A stretch of DNA of 35,521 nucleotides, from the NCBI RefSeq assembly GCF_002006795.1, contig NZ_MVDN01000010.1, positions 1 to 35,521 on the forward strand. Direction: 5' to 3'. This document shows, piece after piece, positions 8,161 to 17,187 of this stretch. Both the position numbers and the translations under genes were made by a program. Numbering within the stretch: position 1 is the first letter of the stretch; every line of letters starts with the position of its first letter. The DNA comes from Wohlfahrtiimonas populi. Its GTDB lineage: Bacteria; Pseudomonadota; Gammaproteobacteria; Cardiobacteriales; Wohlfahrtiimonadaceae. The notes below the pieces were generated by a model. The model saw only the letters and a program-made list of their open reading frames with translations. It made no database searches and was not told the DNA's origin.

Positions 8161-9839
8161 TATAAATCTTCCTTACAATTATCTTTTTTGTATTCCTTTA
8201 AAATTAATCCATGACCATGTGGATCTAGGGAGTGCATCATTGGTAAAAATGTATTTCTACCCATTGTGTGCAATACGCTTTCTTGTCTAGGAAAATTATC
8301 AACTTTAGAAATACTTCCTCGACCATATAAAATAGTTTGCCTGCTAATTAAGGATAAAAAACCATCTTTATGTGCACTCTTAAAACCTATCGCTACTTGA
8401 TCTTGCCAAATCATATTTCTATAAGCTCTATTTTCTTTTGATGTATGTAATTCCAAAAGCTTAGGTAATTTATTTAAATCTTCAAGATATTGATCTATTA
8501 AAATTTTTTCATCATATATCCATTTATTTTTCTTATTATTTTTAATATGGTTTTGAAAATATTTAGTAAATAATGTTGGATAATTAAGCACGATATACCG
8601 TAAGATCTCTTTCATGCCTTCTTGTTCATTTTTTTTAGTATGTAGTAACAAAGAAAAGATGTATGAAACCATACTTTCAGGGTAAATGAACAGCCAACTA
8701 TATGCTTTTTTAGCTAAGTAAAGTGATGGATTATGAATAACAGTGCTATGAAGTTGGTTGATATCAACAGAGATATTATTTTTATCATGAAGCATGACAT
8801 TCCAAATATGGTAAAAGCTCCCTATTAAACGAAAATTTTGAGATAAAAAAATGGCTGTGATTAATTTCTCCAACGTTTCTTGTGTATTAAAAAAACTTTT
8901 ACTGAAATGATCAAAAATACTCAAATCTAAAATAATATTATTTTTATGATTAAAAGTTGCAACAAAATCTAAAATTTTGGTGATCTCTTTTTTGCTAACT
9001 AAATTCATAAGCCAATAATCTATTTGTTGTAATGTACCTTTATTATTTGGATTTACTCTTAAAATCACTTCGATAAATTTTAATTCTAGTTCACCTAACA
9101 TATTATTATTATTAAAACGTAGAAAGCATGCACAATTATGAATTAAATCATCATCTATATGTAACAAAATTCTATCAGATAGTAATAATATTTCTGTTTC
9201 ATAACAACTATCTTTATTACCTACAGAAACTAAAAATCTAAGAATAACTAAATATAATTCTGTACTTTCTTCTTGTAATATTTTCCCTATTTTTTTTAAG
9301 ATTATAAATATATATTCCTGAGATATAGTTTCACATAAACTCAATGAGAAAATTACTAATCTCAATAAATGCTCATTATCTGTTTCTAGCAACTCTATTG
9401 ATTTTTCTATATATAGCTGCTTATTAATGCGATAACCTGCTAATAAAAACCAATCTAAATATTGATTATATTTATCTTCTTTCAATACATTTTCAAAAAA
9501 GGTATCGAATGATTCTTTCTGAGTAGATAAATAATTGATAAAAATTCTTTTAGGTTCCCCGCTTGCCCCATCATTCCCAGATTCATTCGCAAGATGCAAG
9601 TAACAATCGAAGACCAAATAAATATCAAGGTCAATAATCTTTACTAATTCCTCTAATATATAGAATGATGTGAAAAAATGAGGGCTATCTTTTTTTAACT
9701 CTACAAAAAGCTTTAATACATCTATTTCACCAGTCGCATGCTGACTACGAATAGCTTCTGTAAGTTCTTCTCCAAAAACATAGTCATCTTCTTGATCTTT
9801 ATTTTTATAATAAGCTTCTACTAATTCTTCGATATTCAT
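8160..9839 (-). CDS. Unrecognised helical-repeat protein, candidate defence gene B
   Basis: 559 residues, no family recognised. The protein is almost entirely alpha-helical with repeated Leu/Ile-rich blocks of roughly 35-45 residues, suggesting an ARM/HEAT-like solenoid; no Walker A, nuclease or membrane motif is seen. The last 85 residues change character (WQDQVAIGFKSAHKDG, then GRNTFLPMMHSLDPHGHG), with several His and Gly, and may form a separate small domain. It is the first gene of the pair, starts at an ATG with an AGG site five bases ahead, and ends in a TAATG overlap with gene A. Like gene A it is very AT-rich. A scaffold or sensor role partnering the nuclease-like protein is inference. 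Confidence 0.55.
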   Translation of the reverse strand: MNIEELVEAYYKNKDQEDDYVFGEELTEAIRSQHATGEIDVLKLFVELKKDSPHFFTSFYILEELVKIIDLDIYLVFDCYLHLANESGNDGASGEPKRIFINYLSTQKESFDTFFENVLKEDKYNQYLDWFLLAGYRINKQLYIEKSIELLETDNEHLLRLVIFSLSLCETISQEYIFIILKKIGKILQEESTELYLVILRFLVSVGNKDSCYETEILLLSDRILLHIDDDLIHNCACFLRFNNNNMLGELELKFIEVILRVNPNNKGTLQQIDYWLMNLVSKKEITKILDFVATFNHKNNIILDLSIFDHFSKSFFNTQETLEKLITAIFLSQNFRLIGSFYHIWNVMLHDKNNISVDINQLHSTVIHNPSLYLAKKAYSWLFIYPESMVSYIFSLLLHTKKNEQEGMKEILRYIVLNYPTLFTKYFQNHIKNNKKNKWIYDEKILIDQYLEDLNKLPKLLELHTSKENRAYRNMIWQDQVAIGFKSAHKDGFLSLISRQTILYGRGSISKVDNFPRQESVLHTMGRNTFLPMMHSLDPHGHGLILKEYKKDNCKEDL

Positions 9840-9891
9840 AAATACCTATAACTCTTAATTTAATTAAATATTAGTTTAAAAAACATAAATG

Positions 9892-9897
9892 ATTATA
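9892..9897 (-). promoter_or_regulatory. Possible -10 box for the two-gene cassette
   Basis: A consensus TATAAT on the minus strand about 55 bases upstream of the gene B start. No convincing -35 box is visible at 16-18 bases, and the region is so AT-rich that chance matches are likely. Confidence 0.3.
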
Positions 9898-9975
9898 ATT
9901 ATTAAGTAAATCAATAAAGAGTATTTCAAAATCACTTCAATAATATCCCAAAGCAAAAATATTCAAAAAATTCAC

Positions 9976-10008
9976 TTTTATCTTTGCATTTAGCCACAAA
10001 CATGCTAA
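9976..10008. repeat. Right copy of 33-bp imperfect direct repeat
   Basis: Matches 6444-6476 at 30 of 33 bases. It lies between the cassette and the metH riboswitch and overlaps the likely metH promoter. Confidence 0.8.
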
Positions 10009-10012
10009 TAAT
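9984..10012 (+). promoter_or_regulatory. Likely sigma-70 promoter for metH leader
   Basis: TTGCAT (9984-9989) and AATAAT (10007-10012) are separated by 17 bases. Transcription would start near 10020, about 16 bases before the riboswitch. Most of this promoter lies within the right copy of the direct repeat. Confidence 0.5.
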
Positions 10013-10035
10013 AAAAACACGTTCTGTAAAGGACA

Positions 10036-10133
10036 CTTATCAAGAGTGGTGGAGGGATAGGCCCTGTGAAACCCGGCAACCTGAACAATGTTTAAGGTGC
10101 TAACTCCCACAAGTACTGTACTTGAGAGATAAG
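10036..10133 (+). ncRNA. SAM-I (S-box) riboswitch
   Basis: The S-box consensus is clear: P1 CTTATC (10036-10041) pairs with GATAAG (10128-10133). After it come CAAGAG...GGAGGGA, GGCCC, GAAACCCGGCAACC, AGGTGC-TAACTCC, and a P4 hairpin (10110-10115 with 10119-10124). When S-adenosylmethionine binds, P1 is stabilised and the downstream terminator at 10147-10190 can form, switching metH off. S-box RNAs are common in Firmicutes; in most gammaproteobacteria methionine genes use MetJ/MetR or other SAM RNAs, so its presence here is notable. Confidence 0.95.
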
Positions 10134-10146
10134 AGGATTGGATTTT

Positions 10147-10190
10147 AAAGCCAACATTCTTGATAAAAATTTAAGAATGTTGGCTTTTTT
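10147..10190 (+). terminator. Riboswitch-controlled intrinsic terminator
   Basis: A 15-bp perfect stem (10147-10161 with 10173-10187) is followed by a run of T. It starts 14 bases after the SAM-I aptamer and 42 bases before the metH ATG, the standard layout for an S-box expression platform. Confidence 0.95.
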
Positions 10191-10231
10191 AATGCCGCAA
10201 GAAAAGTTTTACTGAATTGAGGGATAATAAA

Positions 10232-13200
10232 ATGGATGATTGTTTGCGTCTGTCACAACTGCTTGCTGAAAGAATCTTAATTCTCGATGGCGCAATGGGG
10301 ACGATGATCCAAAAACATAAATTGGATGAAAATGCATTTCGTGGGGAACGCTTTAAAGATTGGCACAAAGATTTAAAAGGCAATAATGATCTGCTCTCTT
10401 TAACTCAACCTGAATTAATTTTGGATATTCACCGTGCTTATTTAGAAGCAGGTGCAGATATCATCGAAACCAATACATTCAACTCAACCAGTATGTCGCT
10501 TGCTGATTACGGCATGGAAAATTTAGCGTATGAATTTAACTTGGCAGGCGCAAAACTTGCAAAGCAAGCCACTGCTGAATTTTCTACACCTGAATCGCCA
10601 CGCTTTGTGGCAGGCACATTAGGTCCAACAAGTAAAACAGCATCCATATCACCTGATGTGAATGACCCTTCTTTTAGAAACACATCCTTTGATCAATTAG
10701 TGGAAGGCTACACAGAAGCGATCAATGGATTAATCGATGGTGGTTCGGACATCATCATGGTGGAAACGATTTTTGATACTTTGAATGCAAAAGCAGCGAT
10801 CTTTGCCATTGAATCGGTGTTTGAAGCATGTAATATCCATTTGCCTGTGATGATTTCCGCAACTATTACGGATGCATCTGGCCGAACATTATCAGGCCAA
10901 ACAACTGAAGCGATGTATAACTCGCTCCGTCATGCTGAGCCATTTTCTATGGGCTTAAACTGTGCACTCGGCCCTGATATGCTCCGTGCTTATTTAGAAG
11001 AGCTATCCCGTATTTCTGAATATCCAATTTCAGTCCATGCCAATGCTGGTTTACCGAATGCTTTTGGTGAATATGATTTAACTGCCAATGATATGGCAAA
11101 ATCCATGGAATCATGGGCAAAATCAGGCTTAATCAATATTGTGGGTGGTTGCTGTGGCACAACACCAGAACATATCGCTGCCATTAAAAAATTAGTATCA
11201 GGCTATGCACCAAGACAATTGCCTGAAATCCCAAAAGTCACACGTTTATCAGGCCTAGAAGCTTGTAACATCGAATCAGGCAAATCGTTATTTGTGAATG
11301 TGGGTGAACGCACAAACATCACAGGTTCAGCCAAGTTTAAGCGCCTCATTAAAGAAGGCAATTATGCAGAAGCGCTATCCGTTGCCCGTGAACAAGTGGA
11401 AAGTGGCGCCCAAGTGATCGATATCAACATGGATGAAGGCATGCTCGATTCTAAGCAAGCCATGATCACATTTTTGAATTTGATTGCGGGTGAACCTGAC
11501 ATTGTTAAAGTGCCCATCATGCTGGATTCTTCCAAATGGGAGATTTTAGAAGCAGGCTTAAAATGCGTACAAGGCAAAGCAATTGTTAACTCTATCTCCT
11601 TAAAAGAAGGCGAAGCGCTATTCATTGAACATGCAAAATTGCTGAAACGCTACGGAGCGGCTGCTGTTGTGATGGCATTTGATGAAGATGGCCAAGCGGA
11701 TACTTATGAACGCAAAACAGAAATCTGTGCCCGTGCTTACAAAGTATTAACTGAAAAAGTTGGCTTCCCTGCGGAAGATATCATCTTTGATCCAAACATC
11801 TTTGCCATTGCCACAGGGATTGAAGAACATGCAAACTACGCTGTAGATTTCATCAATGCCACAGAATGGATTCATAATAATCTACCGTATGCACATATCT
11901 CTGGTGGTGTTTCTAATGTTTCCTTCTCATTCCGTGGCAATAACCTCGTACGTGAAGCGATTCATGCAGTGTTCTTATATCATGCCATTCAAAAAGGTAT
12001 GAGCATGGGTATTGTGAATGCAGGGCAATTGGCAATTTATGATGAAATCCCTGCAAAACTTCGTAATGCTGTAGAAGCTGTTGTATTAAATACACATCCT
12101 GAAGCAGGTGAACAACTTTTAGAAATCGCACAAGAATATGCAGGGCAAGAAAGTAGTTCAGGCAAAAAAGAGGATTTAGAATGGCGCTCATTGCCAATCC
12201 AAGAGCGCTTAACTCATGCACTTGTCAAAGGTATTGATACTTACATCATTGAAGATACTGAAGAAGCACGCCAGCAATTTACGCGCCCGATTGAAGTGAT
12301 TGAAGGTCCATTGATGACAGGCATGAACATCGTGGGTGATCTCTTTGGCGATGGCAAAATGTTCCTACCACAAGTGGTGAAATCTGCGCGTGTGATGAAA
12401 AAATCAGTGGCTTATTTAGTGCCATTCATTGAAGAAGAAAAAGCTGCAAGCGGTGAAACCCATGAATCCAACGGCAAAATTCTACTCGCAACTGTGAAAG
12501 GCGATGTTCATGATATTGGTAAAAATATCGTGGGCGTTGTGCTCCAATGCAATAACTTTGAAGTGATTGATCTCGGTGTGATGGTGCCTTGCCAAACTAT
12601 TCTCGATACTGCAATTAAAGAAAATGTGGATGTGATCGGTTTATCAGGCTTAATTACACCATCTTTAGAAGAGATGGTGCATGTAGCAAAAGAGATGCAG
12701 CGCTTAGGATTCACAAAACCTTTAATGATTGGTGGTGCGACGACTTCCCTTTCCCATACAGCGGTTAAAATTGATCCAAACTATGACAATGCCATTGTAT
12801 ATGTGAAGGATGCTTCACGCTCTGTAGGTGTTGCACAGTCCTTAATTAGCCCTGAACTCCGTGATAATTTCGTTAAAGAAACCAAAGCGCTCTACGCAAC
12901 GCGTCGTGAGCTCTATTTATCTCGCCAGCAAAAAGTGGATTTAATTCCTTTTGCGGATGCCAAAGCTAACCATGCGCCGATTGCACAAAATGCAGTGAAA
13001 CCGTTGCAATTGGGGATTCATGAAATCACTGTAGATTTACATGAATTAGTCGGCACAATTGATTGGACGCCATTTTTCTCATCTTGGCAGTTACATGGTA
13101 AATTTCCACGTGTATTAGAAGATGAAGTTGTGGGTGAAGAAGCTCGTAAAGTTTATGCAGATGCTCAAGCGATGCTTGCTAAAATCTTGGATGAAAAATG

Positions 13201-13900
13201 GATCACAGCTAAAGCGCGTGTGGGTTTATTCCCTGCAAGCAATGCAGGTGAAGATACAATTTTATATACGGATGAATCTCGTACAGAAGTTTTAGCAACA
13301 TTGCACCATGTTCGCCAACAAACGGAGCGCCCAGCAGGCAAGCCAAATCGTTCACTCGCTGATTTTGTGGGCAACGAAGATTATGTGGGTGCATTTGCTT
13401 GCACAGCAGGTTTAAGTATTGAACCATATTTAGAAGCTTTTGAAGCAAAGCATGATGATTACGCATCCATTATGCTTAAAGCGTTGGCAGATCGCTTTGC
13501 AGAAAGCTTTGCCGAATATCTCCATAAATTAGTGCGCACAAGTTTATGGGGCTATGCAAAAGATGAAACTTTGGATAATGAAGCATTAATTCGTGAAGAA
13601 TATGTTGGCATTCGCCCTGCACCTGGTTATCCTGCCTGCCCTGAGCACACTGAAAAAGGTACAATTTGGGAACTCTTAAAACCTGAAGAAATCGGCATGA
13701 GTTTAACATCTAGTTATGCGATGTATCCGCAATCTTCTGTATCAGGCTTTTACTTCGCTGATCCTGAAGCGACATATTTTGGTGTTGGCAAAATTGGACG
13801 TGATCAAGTGGCTGATTATGCAAAACGCAAAGGCTGGGAATTGAAAGAAGCTGAAAAATGGCTTGCTCCGAACTTGGGTTATGAGCCTGATGATGAGTAA
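10232..13900 (+). CDS. metH: Cobalamin-dependent methionine synthase
   Basis: 1222 residues, near the 1227 of E. coli MetH, with all four modules. The homocysteine domain begins [11 protein letters not shown] and has zinc ligands C244, C307 and C308 ([11 protein letters not shown]). The methyltetrahydrofolate domain starts at [12 protein letters not shown]. The cobalamin domain has DVHDIG with D758 and the axial ligand H760. The C-terminal activation domain, for reductive methylation with SAM, ends near [15 protein letters not shown] and [18 protein letters not shown]. The enzyme transfers a methyl group from 5-methyl-THF to homocysteine. The ATG at 10232 follows a GAGG site; an in-frame TTG at 10217 is less likely. 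A SAM-I riboswitch and terminator in the leader give feedback control by SAM. Confidence 0.98.
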   Translation: MDDCLRLSQLLAERILILDGAMGTMIQKHKLDENAFRGERFKDWHKDLKGNNDLLSLTQPELILDIHRAYLEAGADIIETNTFNSTSMSLADYGMENLAYEFNLAGAKLAKQATAEFSTPESPRFVAGTLGPTSKTASISPDVNDPSFRNTSFDQLVEGYTEAINGLIDGGSDIIMVETIFDTLNAKAAIFAIESVFEACNIHLPVMISATITDASGRTLSGQTTEAMYNSLRHAEPFSMGLNCALGPDMLRAYLEELSRISEYPISVHANAGLPNAFGEYDLTANDMAKSMESWAKSGLINIVGGCCGTTPEHIAAIKKLVSGYAPRQLPEIPKVTRLSGLEACNIESGKSLFVNVGERTNITGSAKFKRLIKEGNYAEALSVAREQVESGAQVIDINMDEGMLDSKQAMITFLNLIAGEPDIVKVPIMLDSSKWEILEAGLKCVQGKAIVNSISLKEGEALFIEHAKLLKRYGAAAVVMAFDEDGQADTYERKTEICARAYKVLTEKVGFPAEDIIFDPNIFAIATGIEEHANYAVDFINATEWIHNNLPYAHISGGVSNVSFSFRGNNLVREAIHAVFLYHAIQKGMSMGIVNAGQLAIYDEIPAKLRNAVEAVVLNTHPEAGEQLLEIAQEYAGQESSSGKKEDLEWRSLPIQERLTHALVKGIDTYIIEDTEEARQQFTRPIEVIEGPLMTGMNIVGDLFGDGKMFLPQVVKSARVMKKSVAYLVPFIEEEKAASGETHESNGKILLATVKGDVHDIGKNIVGVVLQCNNFEVIDLGVMVPCQTILDTAIKENVDVIGLSGLITPSLEEMVHVAKEMQRLGFTKPLMIGGATTSLSHTAVKIDPNYDNAIVYVKDASRSVGVAQSLISPELRDNFVKETKALYATRRELYLSRQQKVDLIPFADAKANHAPIAQNAVKPLQLGIHEITVDLHELVGTIDWTPFFSSWQLHGKFPRVLEDEVVGEEARKVYADAQAMLAKILDEKWITAKARVGLFPASNAGEDTILYTDESRTEVLATLHHVRQQTERPAGKPNRSLADFVGNEDYVGAFACTAGLSIEPYLEAFEAKHDDYASIMLKALADRFAESFAEYLHKLVRTSLWGYAKDETLDNEALIREEYVGIRPAPGYPACPEHTEKGTIWELLKPEEIGMSLTSSYAMYPQSSVSGFYFADPEATYFGVGKIGRDQVADYAKRKGWELKEAEKWLAPNLGYEPDDE

Positions 13901-13929
13901 TTTTTCTTATTAAATAATGTGTATACAAC

Positions 13930-13959
13930 AAAGCCCATAATCTAAATATTATGGGCTTT
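13930..13959. terminator. Bidirectional terminator between metH and peroxiredoxin gene
   Basis: A 12-bp perfect stem (13930-13941 with 13948-13959) with a six-base loop, an A run on one side and a T-rich tail on the other. It serves the convergent metH and peroxiredoxin genes. Confidence 0.9.
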
Positions 13960-13964
13960 TACTT

Positions 13965-14600
13965 TTAAATCATCGCCAAAACTTCTCTTGGCTCTGCGCG
14001 CATCATATAGTTTGTTTCCACAAATGCATAAGTAATTTTGCCAGAAGGTGCTACCACATAAGTCGCAGGAATCGGCAATTCAAAAGAACTATCGCCATTG
14101 ATTGCTGATAAATCTGCACCAATTTTCTTGTAAATCTCGCGAATATTCTCATCCAACGTAAACACTAAACCAAACTGACGAGCAATTTCATTGTGCTGAT
14201 CAGCAATCAACGTTAAATCAAAGTCTTTTTCTGATTTCAACTGTGCACTATAAGCCTGCATCTGCGGTGAAATGAATAAAAATTGCGTTGTCGGCAAATG
14301 GAATTGCTGAATGGATTCTTGATAATCTGCTAATTCTGCCATACAGAAAGGGCACCAGTTACCACGGAAAAAGTTAATGATAACAGGACCATTTTTTAAT
14401 AGATCATATAATTTAATCTCTTTGCCATCTGTATCTAACATAGAAATATCAGGCGCTTGATCACCGATTTTTAAAGCTTTCTGATCGATTTTTTGCTCAA
14501 TCAACTCATTTAAATTCGCACCAAATGCTTGTAAAACTTCACTCGGTAATTGCTCTGCCATTTCATTTTGAATTTTTGTTAAAGTTGCTTTTAAATGCAT
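13965..14600 (-). CDS. AhpC/TSA-family peroxiredoxin-like protein
   Basis: 211 residues. After about 45 helical residues comes a thioredoxin-fold domain with GDQAPDISMLD and the active-site region FFRGNWCPFCMAEL (C83, C86). This CxxC placing in an RGxWCPFC context is typical of the AhpC/TSA peroxiredoxin-like group that acts as a thiol peroxidase or thiol-disulfide reductase. A cis-Pro region (LPIPATYVV) follows. There is no signal peptide, so it is cytoplasmic. An AAGGAA ribosome site precedes the ATG. It lies 16 bases downstream of a MarR regulator and is almost surely co-transcribed, suggesting redox or electrophile control. Confidence 0.88.
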   Translation of the reverse strand: MHLKATLTKIQNEMAEQLPSEVLQAFGANLNELIEQKIDQKALKIGDQAPDISMLDTDGKEIKLYDLLKNGPVIINFFRGNWCPFCMAELADYQESIQQFHLPTTQFLFISPQMQAYSAQLKSEKDFDLTLIADQHNEIARQFGLVFTLDENIREIYKKIGADLSAINGDSSFELPIPATYVVAPSGKITYAFVETNYMMRAEPREVLAMI

Positions 14601-14616
14601 AATAATTCCTTACATC

Positions 14617-15093
14617 TTATCTAATGTTGTGTTTAATTTTCGCTAATATTTCGCTGAGCTGATCCATTTCTGAATCGCTTAATGAGCTTGTCACTTTCTC
14701 AATCCATGCTGTATGTTCGGCTAAGGCTTTGGTGATCACTTGTTGCCCTTTGCCTGTGATCATCAATAAATATTTTCGACGATCTTCCTCAATTGATTGC
14801 TTATCAATCAATTGATCTTTAAATAATGTATTGATCTGTTGCGTCATCGTCGCTTTTGTTACGCCACAAAATTCCGCAGCTGTTTGTGGTGTCAAAGCGC
14901 CCTTTTCATTCAACAATGTCAAAAGCAACAATCGCGATTCTGACAATTGATGGCAATCCAACTTCTCTGCACAGGATTTATCTATTGCATCTGTTGTCGC
15001 CAATAGCTTCATACACAAGATAATTTTTTCCAAATTATCAGGATTTCTTGTGCGAATCAGATCAATAAACGTTGTGTGTTTTTGCGCTAACAT
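14617..15093 (-). CDS. MarR-family transcriptional regulator
   Basis: 158 residues from the ATG at 15093. A winged-helix domain is visible: TPQTAAEFCGVTKATMTQQINTL recognition region (written here in the family's HTH position), then the wing with DRRKYLLMITGKG, the usual DxR motif. The frame extends to 15174 with other ATGs (15120 being one), but 15120 lies within the palindrome proposed as operator, so the shorter start is preferred; the choice is not certain. Several Cys lie before the HTH, which may allow thiol-based sensing as in OhrR-type regulators. It probably represses its own operon, including the peroxiredoxin. It is divergent from the acyltransferase gene. Confidence 0.85.
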   Translation of the reverse strand: MLAQKHTTFIDLIRTRNPDNLEKIILCMKLLATTDAIDKSCAEKLDCHQLSESRLLLLTLLNEKGALTPQTAAEFCGVTKATMTQQINTLFKDQLIDKQSIEEDRRKYLLMITGKGQQVITKALAEHTAWIEKVTSSLSDSEMDQLSEILAKIKHNIR

Positions 15094-15110
15094 AATCTCG
15101 CTTTTTAAAT

Positions 15111-15128
15111 TAGTAAGCATACGTACTA
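15111..15128. promoter_or_regulatory. Probable MarR operator palindrome
   Basis: TAGTA (15111-15115) and TACTA (15124-15128) are inverted around eight bases, 18 bases upstream of the chosen marR start. Size and place fit an autoregulatory MarR site. Confidence 0.5.
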
Positions 15129-15234
15129 TATTATGAATTAACTTGTGAAATTTGGCAAATAATATATTTAACATTGCCCCACAGTAATTGCTACAATCTT
15201 GCCACTTTTATAATTAGTCTAAGTCTATATAAAT

Positions 15235-17115
15235 ATGCAAACTACTCACTCTAATAATTCAAACTTTAGATATGATATTAATGGGTTAAGAGCTATTGCT
15301 GTATTATCTGTCCTATTATTTCATTTTTCGCCTAACCTATTACCAGGCGGATTCATAGGTGTAGATGTATTTTTTGTCATTTCAGGATTCTTAATGACAT
15401 CTATCATTTTCCGCGGGTTTGAAAATAAAAATTTTTCCTATTTAACATTTATAATTAATAGAGCTAAACGTATTGTTCCCGCATTATTAGCCATTGTCTT
15501 AATTTTATTGGTGATTGGATACATTAGCCTAGGACAAGATGCTTATAAATTACTAGGCAAACACGCGAGGGATAGCTTACTTTTTATCTCTAATATCACG
15601 TATGCAAAAGAGAATGATTACTTTGATGTTTCATCAACATACAAATTGCTATTGCACACTTGGTCTCTATCCGTTGAATGGCAATTTTATCTTATTTATC
15701 CTGCTATTCTCTTAATACTGAAACGCTTTACTAAAATTCAAACTCTCAAAATATTTGTTCTTATTTTATTGTTTATCTCATTAATTCTATCCGTTTATAT
15801 TACATATAAGAATCCAATCAATGGATACTTTCAATTTTATACACGCGCTTGGGAAATGATGTTAGGCGGTGTAGCCTTTTTATATCCTTTGTCTTCTTTG
15901 CGTCAAAAATATAAATTACTTTTTGAATTGGCAGGATTAGCTCTCATTATCGCTTCATTTTTTCTCATAGATCATACAGTTATTTGGCCAGGTTATATGG
16001 CCATCATTCCAGTATTTGGTACTTATTTATGTATATTGGCACACAATCAATCCACTTTTTTAAGGTTTTACCCCATCAATAAAATTGGATTATGGTCTTA
16101 CTCTATTTATTTGGTTCATTGGCCACTATTATCCTTAAGCATTCTATTGGACTGGAATTTATCCATGGGTGTTTATTTAGGCACTACATTAGTACTATCA
16201 ATACTCTTATATTATACCGTTGAGAAACGCCGTAACTACAAATGGGGATTATTGATCGCCTATATTGTTATACTACTCATAGCAATTTATGCACGAGAAA
16301 CATCGGGTAAAGAACGTTTTGCTGTTCCTGATGTTTCACAAAAATCATTATCACACGGTCATACTGGCTGGGCTGCCAAACAATGGCACACATTTAACCT
16401 AGAAGATAATACTCAACAAGTCGATTATATTATTTATGGTGATAGTTTTAGCGCCCAATATACTGATTACTTTACTCAGCAAGATAAAAGTATTGCTAAT
16501 ATCTATGAAGGTGAGTGTTTTAGTACACCAAATTATTTCTCATATGATGCACGTTGCATTGAGCTGTATGATTTACTTAAAGCGGGGATCAAAAAAAATC
16601 CAAGTAATACTTTAGTAATTGCTCAATCATGGCATCATATCCTTCAAAATTTGAAAGACAAGAAAACTCAAGCAGTGATTAATAATGATATGGATGATTT
16701 TATCAACAACCTAAAATCTGAATTAATACTAATGAGAAATGATCTAAATATGAATAAAATCGTATTAATAGGTATTAATAATGGTTTTATAGGTCCATCA
16801 CCTGAGGAATGTATTTCACAAAAATTCATCAAAGACACTTTTGAGCCTTTCTTCCATCTCTCCAACTGTCAAGATAATGCATTGAGACAATATACTGATA
16901 AGGTTGAGAACTTTAATAAAAAATTAGCAACGCTTGCACAGACTGAAGACTGGTTAGAGTTCATTAATCCAAATGATGCTATTTGTACAGACCAAACATG
17001 TATACAAATTGAAGATAATTTATCTCTATATAGTGATCAATCTCATTTTTCTGTTATTGGTGCACAAAAAGTGGGTAAGTTGATCTTTGAGCAATTAAAT
17101 AATAAAATACATTAA
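15235..17115 (+). CDS. OafA-type acyltransferase 3 with C-terminal SGNH domain
   Basis: 626 residues in two parts. Residues 10-350 are the membrane acyltransferase-3 domain, with about ten helices, an early NGLRAIAVLSVLLFH (catalytic His), GGFIGVDVFFVISGFLM and HTWSLSVEWQFYLIYP. Residues 390-626 are a periplasmic SGNH hydrolase-like domain with YGDSFSAQY (Ser404) and SDQSHFS (D601, H604). Proteins of this build move acetyl or other acyl groups from the cytoplasm to surface sugars such as O-antigen, lipooligosaccharide or peptidoglycan. The acceptor here is unknown, since no polysaccharide genes are nearby. AT content is higher than in metH. The ribosome site is weak. Confidence 0.92.
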   Translation: MQTTHSNNSNFRYDINGLRAIAVLSVLLFHFSPNLLPGGFIGVDVFFVISGFLMTSIIFRGFENKNFSYLTFIINRAKRIVPALLAIVLILLVIGYISLGQDAYKLLGKHARDSLLFISNITYAKENDYFDVSSTYKLLLHTWSLSVEWQFYLIYPAILLILKRFTKIQTLKIFVLILLFISLILSVYITYKNPINGYFQFYTRAWEMMLGGVAFLYPLSSLRQKYKLLFELAGLALIIASFFLIDHTVIWPGYMAIIPVFGTYLCILAHNQSTFLRFYPINKIGLWSYSIYLVHWPLLSLSILLDWNLSMGVYLGTTLVLSILLYYTVEKRRNYKWGLLIAYIVILLIAIYARETSGKERFAVPDVSQKSLSHGHTGWAAKQWHTFNLEDNTQQVDYIIYGDSFSAQYTDYFTQQDKSIANIYEGECFSTPNYFSYDARCIELYDLLKAGIKKNPSNTLVIAQSWHHILQNLKDKKTQAVINNDMDDFINNLKSELILMRNDLNMNKIVLIGINNGFIGPSPEECISQKFIKDTFEPFFHLSNCQDNALRQYTDKVENFNKKLATLAQTEDWLEFINPNDAICTDQTCIQIEDNLSLYSDQSHFSVIGAQKVGKLIFEQLNNKIH

Positions 17116-17131
17116 CAATGCAACTCACTAG

Positions 17132-17163
17132 AAATAGCCTTGCTTTTACGCAAGGCTATTTTT
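17132..17163 (+). terminator. Intrinsic terminator, probably bidirectional
   Basis: A 12-bp perfect stem (17132-17143 with 17150-17161), six-base loop and T run. It lies just past the acyltransferase stop and ahead of the convergent MFS gene end at 17188. Confidence 0.9.
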
Positions 17164-17187
17164 ATATGTAACATTATCTAAAGAACA

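Larger units (their letters stand above)
9932..10024 (-). pseudogene. 3' remnant of a gene A paralog
   Basis: Read on the minus strand, this stretch encodes VFIISMFVAKCKDK followed by ten residues and a stop (9932-9934). The C-terminus of gene A reads FFVSMFTAKCKDK then NDNFMT and stop. The match holds in frame at protein level, as expected of a leftover 3' end of a related gene. Upstream the match fades at about 10020, just before the metH riboswitch. The alternative is that it is only a DNA repeat formed on insertion, or that conservation reflects the metH promoter. Confidence 0.5.

Noticed and set aside
6424-9839. Known restriction-modification or CRISPR-linked system
   Set aside because: No methyltransferase, helicase, repeat array or cas-type motif was found in or beside the two genes.
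9840-10035. Transposon or integron boundary next to the cassette
   Set aside because: No transposase, integrase, tRNA gene or terminal inverted repeat is seen; only the 33-bp direct repeat is supported.
10217-10231. Five extra N-terminal codons for metH from a TTG start
   Set aside because: The ATG at 10232 has a GAGG site at proper distance, and the shorter protein puts the zinc and B12 residues close to their E. coli numbers.
11913-12221. Antisense open frames inside metH (several, including this one)
   Set aside because: They lie wholly within a well-supported gene, have no ribosome sites or recognisable protein motifs, and read as shadow frames.
15235-17115. O-antigen or capsule locus around the acyltransferase
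   Set aside because: No glycosyltransferase, flippase or polymerase gene lies on either side; the acyltransferase stands alone.
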